This document shows, in pieces, positions 16,510-25,823 of a stretch of DNA of 64,000 nucleotides. Within the stretch, counting starts at the first letter, position 1. Each line of letters starts with the position of its first letter. Both the position numbers and the translations under genes were made by a program. The notes beneath the pieces were generated by a model. The model was given only the letters and a program-made list of their open reading frames with translations. It was not told the origin of the DNA and did not search any database. The DNA is from an uncultured Ruminococcus sp. (GTDB taxonomy: Bacteria; Bacillota_A; Clostridia; Oscillospirales; Ruminococcaceae), in contig ONBA01000003.1 of NCBI GenBank assembly GCA_900315975.1, forward strand, positions 58,996 through 122,995, read 5' to 3'.

Positions 16510-17895
16510 ATGGAGAAAAAGATAGCCTCAAACAAAGTTTTATGGATTTTCGCTATTGGTCAGTTCGGCTGGTCAACACTGTCAGGAATAATCACCAACT
16601 GCCTCGTTTTCTTTTTTCAGCCGAGTCAGGCTGAACTGAAACTGGGTCAGGTAGAATTCATCCCTCAGGGAACTATTCTCGGTCTTACCGCAATAGGTCT
16701 TATCACCGCTGTCGGACGAGTTTTCGACGCTGTGACTGACCCTTTTATCGCCGGAAAGACAGATTCACTCAAACATAAGTTGGGCAGACGTATCCCATTT
16801 ATGAGGTTTGCGGCTATCCCCTTCGGTGCAGTTACTGTTCTGCTCTTTATTTCTCCTTTTAAAGCCGGAAGCATGGGAAACGTTGTTGTCCTGTTCATCT
16901 TTGCAATGCTTTTCTACCTCTGTATGACCTGCTATTGCACACCGTATAACGCTCTTATTCCCGAACTCGGCAGAACTCAGAATGCTCGCATCAATCTCTC
17001 TACCTACATCTCCGTTACATATTTCTTCGGAACTGCTGTAGCTTACCTCGTTCCGAATATCGCCAATGCTTTCATGAGCAAACTCGGCTACGCAAACAGC
17101 TACCGCGTTACTATTGCGATACTCGCCGCAGTTGCCGTTATTGCTATGCTTGTTCCCGCTTTTCTTATCAACGAAAATGAGTACGCTGACACTACACCTT
17201 CAAAGTCGGACACGCTCAGTTCACTCGCCGCAACTTTCCGCAATAAAGAGTTCCGCACATTCGTATTTTCCGATATACTCTACTGGGTCGGTCTTACTCT
17301 TTTTCAGACAGGTCTGATGTTCTACGTAACTGTTCTGCTCGGACTCTCTTCAAATATGACCTTCCCCCTGTTCGCTACTATGACCGTGGTCAGTCTCATT
17401 TGCTACCCGCTTGTAAACATCTTCTCAAAGAAAGTCGGCAAGAAAAAGCTCACCGCTTTTGCCTTCCTCTTCTTCTCGGTCACATTCCTCGTTACTTCAG
17501 GCGCAGGCTTTCTCCCTATTCCGAGTATCGTATACGGAGTCATAATAGCGGTACTCGCGGCAGTTCCTATGGCTATACTCGGTATTCTCCCGCAGGCAAT
17601 CGTCGCTGACATCTCAGAAGCCGACAAGTTCAAAACAGGCGAAAGCCGTCAGGGAATGTTCTATGCGGCACGTACTTTCGCTTTCAAGCTCGGTCAGTCT
17701 ATTGCCATGCTTCTATTTACCAGTATTGCCCTCATAGGTAAGGAAATTCCCGAAGACAATGCCGGATACGGACTCGGCTACCGCCTTACAGCTATTGTTG
17801 CGGCTGTTCTCTGTCTGCTCGGCGGACTTGTATTCATGCGCTATAACGAAAAGAAAATTCTCAGCACTATAGAGGAGGGACAGAAAAATGCTTAA
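16510..17895 (+). CDS. GPH family glycoside:cation symporter (MelB-like)
   Basis: A 461-residue, ~12-helix membrane transporter of the glycoside-pentoside-hexuronide family. The loop GKTDSLKHKLGRRIPFM (~88-104, D-x-x-K-x-x-x-G-R-R) is the family signature, and an early Asp (FDAVTDP) sits in the cation-binding helix region. I chose the ATG at 16510, with AGGAG eight bases upstream, over the in-frame GTG at 16501. Its 3' end overlaps the alpha-galactosidase start by 8 bases, so the two are translationally coupled. Import of melibiose, raffinose or galactomanno-oligosaccharides with Na+ or H+ is likely. Confidence 0.9.
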   Translation: MEKKIASNKVLWIFAIGQFGWSTLSGIITNCLVFFFQPSQAELKLGQVEFIPQGTILGLTAIGLITAVGRVFDAVTDPFIAGKTDSLKHKLGRRIPFMRFAAIPFGAVTVLLFISPFKAGSMGNVVVLFIFAMLFYLCMTCYCTPYNALIPELGRTQNARINLSTYISVTYFFGTAVAYLVPNIANAFMSKLGYANSYRVTIAILAAVAVIAMLVPAFLINENEYADTTPSKSDTLSSLAATFRNKEFRTFVFSDILYWVGLTLFQTGLMFYVTVLLGLSSNMTFPLFATMTVVSLICYPLVNIFSKKVGKKKLTAFAFLFFSVTFLVTSGAGFLPIPSIVYGVIIAVLAAVPMAILGILPQAIVADISEADKFKTGESRQGMFYAARTFAFKLGQSIAMLLFTSIALIGKEIPEDNAGYGLGYRLTAIVAAVLCLLGGLVFMRYNEKKILSTIEEGQKNA

Positions 17896-19528
17896 ACTCA
17901 GGTCAGTATCATTCTCATATGAATACGGAAGTGAACTTTTCTCCGTCAGAACTTCACGCAGTATCGCCAATGACCTCGTATCACTCAATATTTCAACCGA
18001 CGGAAACGTTTTCTCAGCATCAGTAAAAACTGCGGACGAGATAACTATTACCGACCTCAGCGCTGTTTTTGAGTTTGAATTCAAGGAGGAGGACCGTATT
18101 TTCCTCAACGGCTATCAATCGTGGACTGATTCATATGAACACGATATCTACGGCAAAATGAAGGGTATCGACCATATCCCGTTCGGTATCTGTGACAAGT
18201 ACGCTTTCTCACAGTACGGTGACTACAACTTCGTAAGCTATCCGACTGATGCAGGCAGTCTCCACGGCTGGAGCTACGGCTATATCCGCGATATCGGCGA
18301 TTTCGTACTCATGGGTTCTCTCTCCGAAAACTCCGGCTTCACCCTTATCGAAACTCATACATTCTCGAATGAGATAGTATTCAAAAAGGACTGCCGCGGT
18401 CTGACCGTAAACGGCGAATACGACGGCTTGAAGCTCTACTTTGACACAGGTCTCGAAAAGGAAGTATTCGACGGTTACTTCAATGAACTCGGCATAAAAC
18501 TGCGTCCCGAAGCAAAGCCGATTTACGGATACACAAGCTGGTACAGGCATTATCAGAATATCAGCTCTGCCGTACTCCGTCAGGACCTTGAGGGTCTAAA
18601 GTCTCAGAAGCACAAGGCTGACGTTTTTCAGATAGATGACGGCTGGCAGGAGCACGTCGGTGACTGGCTTTGCATCGATTACAACAAATTCCCCGACGGT
18701 ATGCAGCCGGAAGCTGAACTCATTTCTGCCGCAGGTATGCTCCCCGGTATATGGCTTGCCCCATTCGTGTGCGAGGAGAGTTCAATGGTTTTTATCGAAC
18801 ACAAGGACTGGCTCGCAAAAAATGACGACGGTACATATGTCCGCGGCGGCTCTAACTGGAGCGGTTTCTATGCTCTCGACTTATATAACGACGAGGTGCG
18901 CAATTACCTCCGCGAAGTTTTCAACACTATTGTTAACCAGTGGGGATTCCGCCTTCTGAAACTCGATTTCCTTTACGCTGTCTGTATACAGCCCCGCCCT
19001 GACAAGTCTCGCGGTCAGATAATGTCAGACGCTATGGACTTCCTGCGTGAATGTGCCGGTGATGCGTTTATTCTCGGCTGCGGCGTACCGCTTGCATCAG
19101 CATTCGGCAAAGTCGACTACTGCCGTATCGGCTGCGATGTCAGTCTTGACTGGGACGACAAACCCTATATGCGTCTCACTCACCGTGAGCGTATAAGCAC
19201 CCGCACTACTATCATGGACTCAGTTTTCCGCCGTCAGCTGAACGGAAGGGCGTTCCTCAGTGACCCAGATGTTTTCGTGCTTCGCGAAGATAATAACTCT
19301 ATGACTACTTCTCAGAAAATGGCTCTCGGTGAGGTAAATGCGTCAGCCGGCAGCGTACTCTTTACATCAGATGATGTATCTGTCTACGGCGAGACCGAAA
19401 ACCGAATATTCAACGGTATCATGCGAATGCGCAATGCCGATATTATCTCAGCCGCACTCGATGACGATGAACTTGTTGTCTCGTATATGCTCGGTGAAAA
19501 ACTCATCACCCGTACCTATAAACTATAA
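17888..19528 (+). CDS. Alpha-galactosidase, GH36
   Basis: A 546-residue cytosolic enzyme with no signal peptide. The N-terminal beta-sandwich (~1-190) is followed by the catalytic barrel, with FQIDDGWQ (~243), the nucleophile Asp in LKLDFLY (~360) and the acid/base Asp in RIGCDVSLDW (~417). It is shorter than typical ~720-residue GH36 enzymes. It removes alpha-1,6-galactose from melibiose, raffinose or galactomannan fragments brought in by the upstream symporter. Galactokinase for the released galactose is encoded at 35402. The operon ends in a bidirectional terminator. Confidence 0.92.
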   Translation: MLKLRSVSFSYEYGSELFSVRTSRSIANDLVSLNISTDGNVFSASVKTADEITITDLSAVFEFEFKEEDRIFLNGYQSWTDSYEHDIYGKMKGIDHIPFGICDKYAFSQYGDYNFVSYPTDAGSLHGWSYGYIRDIGDFVLMGSLSENSGFTLIETHTFSNEIVFKKDCRGLTVNGEYDGLKLYFDTGLEKEVFDGYFNELGIKLRPEAKPIYGYTSWYRHYQNISSAVLRQDLEGLKSQKHKADVFQIDDGWQEHVGDWLCIDYNKFPDGMQPEAELISAAGMLPGIWLAPFVCEESSMVFIEHKDWLAKNDDGTYVRGGSNWSGFYALDLYNDEVRNYLREVFNTIVNQWGFRLLKLDFLYAVCIQPRPDKSRGQIMSDAMDFLRECAGDAFILGCGVPLASAFGKVDYCRIGCDVSLDWDDKPYMRLTHRERISTRTTIMDSVFRRQLNGRAFLSDPDVFVLREDNNSMTTSQKMALGEVNASAGSVLFTSDDVSVYGETENRIFNGIMRMRNADIISAALDDDELVVSYMLGEKLITRTYKL

Positions 19529-19538
19529 ATACAAAAAT

Positions 19539-19570
19539 GCGGACGCTCCAATTGGAACGTCCGCTATTTT
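19539..19570. terminator. Bidirectional terminator between alpha-galactosidase and GH44
   Basis: GCGGACG (19539-19545) pairs with CGTCCGC (19558-19564), enclosing the self-complementary TCCAATTGGA. ATTTTTAT follows on the plus strand and ATTTTTGT on the minus strand. Confidence 0.85.
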
Positions 19571-19589
19571 TATAATGTTTTCTATTTTT

Positions 19590-22037
19590 TTATTTTTCTA
19601 TTTCAGGAAGTGATTTGATGATTTTTGCGTCAAGCTTCTGTATAGCGAGTGCATCTTTACCTGTGATGCCGTCGCCGGGGTTGAAGCAGTCTGCATTTGC
19701 CTTTGCTTCGTCATTGAAGTTGTACTTGTCCTTGTTGCCGATGAACTGGAGAATTGTTACTGCATCTGCTACTGTTACACTGTTATCAAGGTTAGCGTCG
19801 CCGATAAGCGTTGCCTTTACTTCGCCTGTTGATGAAGCTGTTGTAGTAGTAGTTGCTGTAGATGTAGCTGTTGTAGAAGCTGTTGTTGTTGTCTCCTTAA
19901 CTTCACCTGTGTGGTCGTACTCATAAACCATTGTGATAGTGTTATATGTTACGGAAACGTCTGCACCGCTTTCACTGTTAGCTGATGACTTCCACCAGTC
20001 CTGGAACTCGATATATGTATCCTTATAGTCAGCATTTTCAAGCTCGATGCTTGCGCCGTCCTTAGCAGGGTCAAGAATTGTGAATGTGCCGTCCATTTCA
20101 ACGATGCAGTCGCCTGAGCCGCTGTATGAGAATGACTTGCTTCCCCAGCCTGCGAGTGTTCCGTCAGACTTTACTACCTGATTGAAGCAGAGTCCGCCGC
20201 CGCCGCAGTACCATGCTGAACCTGTTGAACTGCTTGCTGTGCAGTTGATGATGATTCTCTTGAGGTGTTCCTTATCCTCTATCGGTATCATGGGAGCCTT
20301 GTTTACAGAAAGTTCAAGCTCGTCAAACTTGTATTCTACCTTCTTCTCCTCAATGTCGGGAGCTTCGTAAACCTTCGCATCGCTTGCCTTATCTGAGAGA
20401 ACTACTGTTGCAATTGACATTGCAGGAAGTTCAACTTCTATCTTATTGTCCTTGATATCGTTATTTACATTTATAACTCTGATGCCGCTGTCTTCCTGTG
20501 TTACTGCGTATACTACAGCACTCTTGTACTTTGTATCTGTACCGGAGATGTCGATAACGTTTGTCTTTGCTGTATTCTCCTTGTTTCCGATAACCATTGT
20601 TACATTTGTGTCATCAGAATCATTGATAGCAGCGTAAGCATACTCCTTTGAAAGGTCCTCAACTGATGTCTTTACGAGGTTGTTGCCGAATGCGCTGCCC
20701 TTGCCGTCGTAGTTAGTGTAGAGGTTGATAGCAGACTGAACATACGGACACTCTGTCATAGTTCCCCAGTATGTTGCGAAGTAGACATTGTTCATAGCGA
20801 ATGCACCAAGTGCTTCTGCTTCTGCAAGACCTGTTCTGATGTCCTTACCTGTTGTCTTCTCGTTTGAGATGTTGCCGAGGTTGTACTCGGAAATAGCTAT
20901 CTTTGTACCCGGATAGTACTTATCTACAGACTCCTTGATACGTGTTACAAACGGGAAGTAGCTCTTGCCCCACGGCATAAGCCAGCTGTTTTCCTCGTAT
21001 TCGGGGTCGTAGAGACTTCTTGCTGCCTGAAGGATATCATCGTCTGTATTGAGTCCCTGTGAGTAGTAGTGAACGTCGATAACGTCGAGGAGGCGTTTGC
21101 CGTTATCCTTCTCAGCCTTTGCCATTGACTCAAGGTAGTAATCAAGGAACCAGCTGTAGTTTGCCTTTACTGCCTGCCAGTCCTTATCATCATATGTGCC
21201 TATCTTTGCACCTGTTGTCTTGTCCTTTATATCAGAACCGTCGCCGCAGTTCATGCAGGGAAGCATTCCCCAGAATGCAGGACCAAATACTTCAGCCTTG
21301 GGGTCGATATCCTTGACAACCTTTGCAAGCTCTATCGACTTGGAAATAAGCTCCGTGCTTGATACTTCCTCGGGGTGGAGGTAGGGGTGAGTATCGTTCC
21401 AGAGAACAGGCTCGTTATCAAGGCTGTAGCCCTGAATACCAGTCTCGGATTCTGCGTCACCGAGGTTCTTTACAAGGTAATTTACATATTCGTCCATGTA
21501 AACCTTGTCATCGGTGAGGTCAGGAGTATCAGCAAGAGCGCCGTCCTTCTTGAATACAACTTCATTCCAGCGCTTGGAGGGTGCTGTTTCGCCTGCCTTT
21601 ACTTCGCCGTCCTTATCAGCAGCAACATATCCAGCCATCTGAAGTGTAGCGAGCTTATACTCAACATTGTTCTTCTTTGCGATATCGGAGAACTTTCTTA
21701 CTGCACCAGCAGGTCCGTCTGCTGAATCACCCTGATTTGTGTCAGAGCTGTTATGCCAGTCCTCACCGGCATTTGACCAGTTAGTCTCCCAGTTGTAACC
21801 TGTGAAACGGTTACCGCCCTGTCTGATATTGTGAGTTGTAAGGTTCTTGAGGCTTGATGAATCGAATGCGTTTACACCATAGATGTAGGGGCTGATAGCT
21901 GTCTTGGCAGCAGAAAGGTCAACTGTTACCTTTGTTGTTGCTGCGCCTTCAGCAGATACTGTAGCTGTGGGCAGTGCAGATGCGTTAGAGAGTACGCAGA
22001 GTGCTGCTACCATTCCGGCAAAGCTTTTTCTTATCAT
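19590..22037 (-). CDS. Secreted GH44 endoglucanase/xyloglucanase with CBM and dockerin
   Basis: An 815-residue cellulosomal enzyme. I start it at the ATG at 22037, which has AGGAGG eight bases upstream and begins the signal peptide MIRKSFAGMVAAL; an upstream in-frame ATG would bury the signal. Residues ~36-560 are GH44, with the acid/base Glu209 in LDNEP and the nucleophile Glu384 in ISEYN. Residues ~570-705 are a carbohydrate-binding module, plausibly CBM76 as in R. flavefaciens Cel44A. A Thr/Ala linker (~715-745) leads to a dockerin (GDANLDNSVTVADAVTILQF, then a second loop ending LAIQKLDA). It lies 29 bases after an XRE regulator on the same strand. Confidence 0.93.
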   Translation of the reverse strand: MIRKSFAGMVAALCVLSNASALPTATVSAEGAATTKVTVDLSAAKTAISPYIYGVNAFDSSSLKNLTTHNIRQGGNRFTGYNWETNWSNAGEDWHNSSDTNQGDSADGPAGAVRKFSDIAKKNNVEYKLATLQMAGYVAADKDGEVKAGETAPSKRWNEVVFKKDGALADTPDLTDDKVYMDEYVNYLVKNLGDAESETGIQGYSLDNEPVLWNDTHPYLHPEEVSSTELISKSIELAKVVKDIDPKAEVFGPAFWGMLPCMNCGDGSDIKDKTTGAKIGTYDDKDWQAVKANYSWFLDYYLESMAKAEKDNGKRLLDVIDVHYYSQGLNTDDDILQAARSLYDPEYEENSWLMPWGKSYFPFVTRIKESVDKYYPGTKIAISEYNLGNISNEKTTGKDIRTGLAEAEALGAFAMNNVYFATYWGTMTECPYVQSAINLYTNYDGKGSAFGNNLVKTSVEDLSKEYAYAAINDSDDTNVTMVIGNKENTAKTNVIDISGTDTKYKSAVVYAVTQEDSGIRVINVNNDIKDNKIEVELPAMSIATVVLSDKASDAKVYEAPDIEEKKVEYKFDELELSVNKAPMIPIEDKEHLKRIIINCTASSSTGSAWYCGGGGLCFNQVVKSDGTLAGWGSKSFSYSGSGDCIVEMDGTFTILDPAKDGASIELENADYKDTYIEFQDWWKSSANSESGADVSVTYNTITMVYEYDHTGEVKETTTTASTTATSTATTTTTASSTGEVKATLIGDANLDNSVTVADAVTILQFIGNKDKYNFNDEAKANADCFNPGDGITGKDALAIQKLDAKIIKSLPEIEK

Positions 22038-22066
22038 GGTATTTACCTCCTGAAAATAATTATTTA

Positions 22067-22918
22067 TTATTCGGTGTCCTGTGGTTGTATTCTGAAAGGA
22101 GCTGTCTTCCACGTATCAATATCGGGGTCAGGGAATGAAATATAGTTGACAAGCGATTTTGCGAGGGTCAGGATACCAACGAGAGGGACATTGTGTACGT
22201 ATCCGTAAATCGGGAAGGTCTCGCCGCCGGTATTGGCTGTCAGCTGCCACATTATACCGAGCTTTTCACATCTGTCAACAATGGCTGATACGGTATCGAA
22301 AGGGAGCGACAGCTCCTTAGAGATACATTCTTTGGTTAGGATATTGTTACGGCTGAGTGTCTCAGCGTAGGATATCACAAGCATTGCATTTTTATCCGAA
22401 AGCAGAGAAAAGAGTTCAAGCAGACGCGGCTCTATCGAAAAGTAGCTGTTGATTCCGTTTTCAGGAATACGCATAAAGCATAGGTACTGCATATCCTGAT
22501 TGAGACGTGCTATCGCAAGCTCATAGTCTGTTCTCAGCTGGGCGTATGTCTCGCGCGTAAAGCTTTCGGGCAGACTTGCGTGTTCGGGCGAGGTACCCTT
22601 ACCAAACGCACACAGCATGGTATAGAAAAGTTCCATAGCACGCTTGCCTTTTTCACTTTCACCAAGCTTGTCGAGTTCTCCGAGTACAGCCGTATTGAGA
22701 CTTACCTTGCCCTCCTCGTCCTTGAGTCCGAAGAGAACATCGAGGGAAACATCGAGTATCTGCGAGAGTTTCGGGAGCAGTTCACAGTCAGGGTAACTGC
22801 CCTTTTCCCATTTTGAAACAGCCTGCGGCGTGATCGATAGCTTCTGAGCAAGCTGTTGTTGTGTCAGACCTGCTCTTTTGCGGTATCTGACGAGATTTTC
22901 ACTAAAGCTCAACTTCAT
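22067..22918 (-). CDS. XRE-family helix-turn-helix regulator, upstream of GH44
   Basis: A 283-residue regulator. Residues ~10-63 are a Cro/CI-type HTH (QQQLAQKLSITPQAVSKWEKG, then LPKLSQILDVSLDVLFG). The C-terminal ~210 residues are helical, with a winged-helix-like segment around CISKELSLPFDTVSAIVDRCEKLG, and are not a familiar ligand domain. It starts behind GGGAGG and has its own promoter. The GH44 gene begins 29 bases after its stop, so regulator and glucanase are probably one transcript. A role in carbohydrate-responsive control of cellulosome genes is plausible but not shown. Confidence 0.82.
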   Translation of the reverse strand: MKLSFSENLVRYRKRAGLTQQQLAQKLSITPQAVSKWEKGSYPDCELLPKLSQILDVSLDVLFGLKDEEGKVSLNTAVLGELDKLGESEKGKRAMELFYTMLCAFGKGTSPEHASLPESFTRETYAQLRTDYELAIARLNQDMQYLCFMRIPENGINSYFSIEPRLLELFSLLSDKNAMLVISYAETLSRNNILTKECISKELSLPFDTVSAIVDRCEKLGIMWQLTANTGGETFPIYGYVHNVPLVGILTLAKSLVNYISFPDPDIDTWKTAPFRIQPQDTE

Positions 22919-23003
22919 TTTGAGAGCGTCCTCCCCTTTTGTGAGTCGTCGGTGATTAATGCACTTGTTTGCAAATTCCGGTCAATATCTTTACTGTATC
23001 TTC

Positions 23004-23032
23004 ATTATAACACATCTGCCAGTTGATTTCAA
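23004..23032 (-). promoter_or_regulatory. Sigma-A promoter of the XRE-GH44 unit
   Basis: On the minus strand TTGAAA (23027-23032) and TATAAT (23004-23009) are 17 bases apart, 85 bases upstream of the regulator start. Confidence 0.82.
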
Positions 23033-23144
23033 GCTATTTATCCTTTATATTTTTCAACCCATGATTGATATAAAACCTATAATTGTGTTATTGATAATAA
23101 ATATAGGTCTATTGATTTAATATCGTTATATGTCCGGAAGATTG

Positions 23145-23173
23145 TTGATTTATTCACAAATTAGTGCTATAAT
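23145..23173 (+). promoter_or_regulatory. Sigma-A promoter of the ThrE-type exporter
   Basis: TTGATT (23145-23150) and TATAAT (23168-23173) with a 17-base spacer, 30 bases before the start codon. The AT-rich stretch 23033-23144 between the divergent promoters shows nothing else. Confidence 0.8.
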
Positions 23174-23203
23174 GGATAATGACAAATTTTAAAGGAGATT
23201 TTT

Positions 23204-24526
23204 ATGAGCAAATTCAGAAAACAGCATATGACCATAGGCTGGCAGGACATGATTGCCGCTGACAACACTTCTCCTGCTTCAGAAGCTTCCCTGCGTGAAA
23301 AAGCCTCTCTCGTCGGTAGAGTCGGACTGCTGATGCTTTCAGTCGGCACTGGTGCATGGCGTGTACGCGCTTCGATGAACAAAATAGCGCGTGGGCTCGG
23401 TATCACCTGCAATGCTGACATCGGACTCCTGTCTATAGAGTTCACCTGCGCTGACAAGGGCGAGACCTTCACAAATGCCCTTTCTCTTAGTACAACCGGT
23501 GTCAACACCGATAAGCTGAACTCACTTGAATCATTCACTGACGGCTTCGCTGAACGTTCAGGTAAATACTCCGTTGAACAGTTTCACCGTATTCTCGATA
23601 AACTCGAAAAGCTCCCTCCTAACTACAAAGCGTGGAACCTCGGTCTTGCTTCGGCTCTCGCCTGCTGTGCGTTCACTTTTCTGCTCGGCGGCGGTGTCGT
23701 CGAGATGATATGTGCATTTTTCGGTGCAGGTATCGGCAACTTTGTGAGAAAAAAGCTCCTCGAACAGCATATTACACTCTTCGGTAATGTTACTGCCGGA
23801 GTAGCTTCTGCCTGCTGTACATATGTATTGCTGATAAAGCTCGCTGAAATGCTCCTCGACGTTTCGGCAGTCCACCAAGCCGGTTACATATGCTCAATGC
23901 TGTTTGTTATCCCCGGTTTTCCGCTTATTACCGGCGGTATCGACCTCTCAAAGCTCGATTTGCGCTCCGGTCTTGAACGTGTGACATATGCACTTCTCAT
24001 TATTACTATGGCAACTCTTACCGGCTGGATAACGGCTATGCTTTTCAGCTTCGCTCCGTCAGATTTCCCGGAAATGAACATCTCCCCTGTTCTCATGGTC
24101 GTTTTCCGACTCGTGACAAGTTTCTGCGGAGTTTACGGTTTCTCGCTTATGTTCAACAGTCCGCGTAAAATGGCGCTCACAGCCGGAATCATCGGCATGA
24201 TTGCCAACACTCTCAGGCTTGAACTCATCGACTTTACTAATGTTCCTGTCAGCTTCGCCGCATTTATCGGTGCTCTTTCTGCCGGACTTATGGCATCTGC
24301 GATAAAGAGCAAAATCGGCTACCCTCGTATATCCCTCACAGTTCCGTCAATCGTTATCATGGTGCCCGGAATGTTCATGTACAAGGGAATCTTCTTCATC
24401 GCTCAGAATGATATCTCAACCGGCGGACTATGGCTTTGCAAAGCGGCATTGATAGTCGCTTCACTTCCGCTCGGACTCATCTTCGCCCGCATCTTTACAG
24501 ATACTAATTTCCGCAAAAGCAGCTAA
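23204..24526 (+). CDS. ThrE family threonine/serine exporter-like membrane protein
   Basis: A 440-residue inner-membrane protein with both halves of the ThrE family fused. The N-terminal DUF1212-like part has a soluble segment (LLMLSVGTGAWRVRASMNKIA, ~35-55) followed by about five helices. The C-terminal part adds about five more, including VPGMFMYKG near ~390 and a final hydrophobic hairpin. In many Firmicutes the two halves are separate genes; here they are one. It probably exports Thr/Ser or small organic acids. It is monocistronic, with its own promoter and a shared terminator. Confidence 0.85.
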   Translation: MSKFRKQHMTIGWQDMIAADNTSPASEASLREKASLVGRVGLLMLSVGTGAWRVRASMNKIARGLGITCNADIGLLSIEFTCADKGETFTNALSLSTTGVNTDKLNSLESFTDGFAERSGKYSVEQFHRILDKLEKLPPNYKAWNLGLASALACCAFTFLLGGGVVEMICAFFGAGIGNFVRKKLLEQHITLFGNVTAGVASACCTYVLLIKLAEMLLDVSAVHQAGYICSMLFVIPGFPLITGGIDLSKLDLRSGLERVTYALLIITMATLTGWITAMLFSFAPSDFPEMNISPVLMVVFRLVTSFCGVYGFSLMFNSPRKMALTAGIIGMIANTLRLELIDFTNVPVSFAAFIGALSAGLMASAIKSKIGYPRISLTVPSIVIMVPGMFMYKGIFFIAQNDISTGGLWLCKAALIVASLPLGLIFARIFTDTNFRKSS

Positions 24527-24571
24527 AAAAAGAGTGAGACAAGGGAATTTTCCTTTGCCTCACTCTTTTTT
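24526..24571. terminator. Bidirectional terminator, ThrE-type exporter / S41 peptidase
   Basis: An AAAAAGAGTGAG stem (about 24527-24538) pairs with CTCACTCTTTTT (24559-24570), with an inner CAAGG/CCTTTG pairing, giving A and T tracts in both directions. It overlaps the ends of both convergent genes. Confidence 0.88.
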
Positions 24572-25733
24572 ATTCGTTATCCATCAAAACTTCAATTGCT
24601 TTGCTGTACTGCGAGTCGATGCCCTCGACCTCGTTTTCGACCTGTACATCAGGTGTTATTCCTATTCCGTTGTAACACTCGGATTTCGTTGTTTTGTACT
24701 CGGCAACCGTAAGGACAACTGCACCGCCGTCGTCCATTTCATTAGTTACCTGCATAACACCCTTACCGTAGGTCTGCGAACCTACTATGACCGCCTTGCC
24801 GGAATCTTTGAGGGCAGCCGCAAATAGTTCAGCAGAACTTGCTGTATTCTCGTTGACTATAACAGCCATAGGCATATCTATCTCGGAATCGTCAGAGTAT
24901 ACGATAGTTTCTGAACGTCCATCATTGTACTCGGCTGTTGCTACTACACCCTCAGGAAGTAATGGGTCGAGACACTCTTCAAGTGCCGGAACAAGTCCGC
25001 CATTATTGTCTCTGACGTCAAATATGAGCGACTTTGCACCATTTGCCGTCAGTCGTTCAAGCGCACTGATGAACTGGTCAGGTGTGTTCTTCTTGAATCC
25101 TGTCACCTTGATGTAGCCGATGTTATTTCCAAGCATCTCAGCGTCGACGGTTTTGACCTTTATGGTCCGACGTACAAGAACATAGTCCGTTGTCTTACCT
25201 TCTCTGCGTACCGTGAGAGTTATCGATGAACCCTCAGTTCCTCGCATTGCGTCCATTCCTACGTCAAAACCGGCTTCCTTGATGTCGATGCCGTCGATAT
25301 TCGTAATTATATCATCCTCAGCAAGGCCGGAGTCCGATGCAGGCGAGTCTTCGAGAACTTCTGAGATTCTCATGTATCCGCTCTCGTCCTCTGCAAGAGT
25401 TAGTCCGAGACCTACCAGTTCACCGGAGTCCTCATTTTTTTCGGTGAGGTACTCAGTTTCAGTCAGGTAGCGTGAATACTTGTCGCCAATACCCGAAATA
25501 TAGCCTTTCATGATGCCGTCACTTAGTGCTTTTTCGTCGATATCACCGAAATAATTGTCACGGACATAGCTGTCAAGAACCTGAAGTGAACTGTATTTTT
25601 TCGATTTTTCATTTACGTCAACCACCTTTTTATTGAAGCTTTGAAGTGAAAAAAAGGAGGTCAGAATAAATGTGACCGCAATCGAAACTGCAATCAGACT
25701 CAGCGATAGACCAAGACTTATTTTTTTATTCAT
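24570..25733 (-). CDS. C-terminal processing serine peptidase (S41, CtpA/CtpB type)
   Basis: A 387-residue protein with an N-terminal membrane anchor (~7-30), a linker, a PDZ domain (~95-185, GLGLTLAEDESGYMRI onward) and the S41 catalytic domain. The nucleophile Ser lies in ENTASSAEL (~300) and the general-base Lys in TYGKGVMQ (~325), so it should be active. CTPs of this type trim cell-wall hydrolases or signalling proteins outside the membrane. It follows the LytM peptidase and ftsEX on the same strand, so the likely substrate set is the division-site hydrolase system. The gap to the next gene is 90 bases. Confidence 0.92.
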   Translation of the reverse strand: MNKKISLGLSLSLIAVSIAVTFILTSFFSLQSFNKKVVDVNEKSKKYSSLQVLDSYVRDNYFGDIDEKALSDGIMKGYISGIGDKYSRYLTETEYLTEKNEDSGELVGLGLTLAEDESGYMRISEVLEDSPASDSGLAEDDIITNIDGIDIKEAGFDVGMDAMRGTEGSSITLTVRREGKTTDYVLVRRTIKVKTVDAEMLGNNIGYIKVTGFKKNTPDQFISALERLTANGAKSLIFDVRDNNGGLVPALEECLDPLLPEGVVATAEYNDGRSETIVYSDDSEIDMPMAVIVNENTASSAELFAAALKDSGKAVIVGSQTYGKGVMQVTNEMDDGGAVVLTVAEYKTTKSECYNGIGITPDVQVENEVEGIDSQYSKAIEVLMDNE

Positions 25734-25823
25734 ATTATCATCGCTTTCTTTTGTGAAAATGCTGTATACAACAAAACACGGGCAGAGATGACTTCTGCCC
25801 TGTTTTTGCTGTTATTTCTTTCG

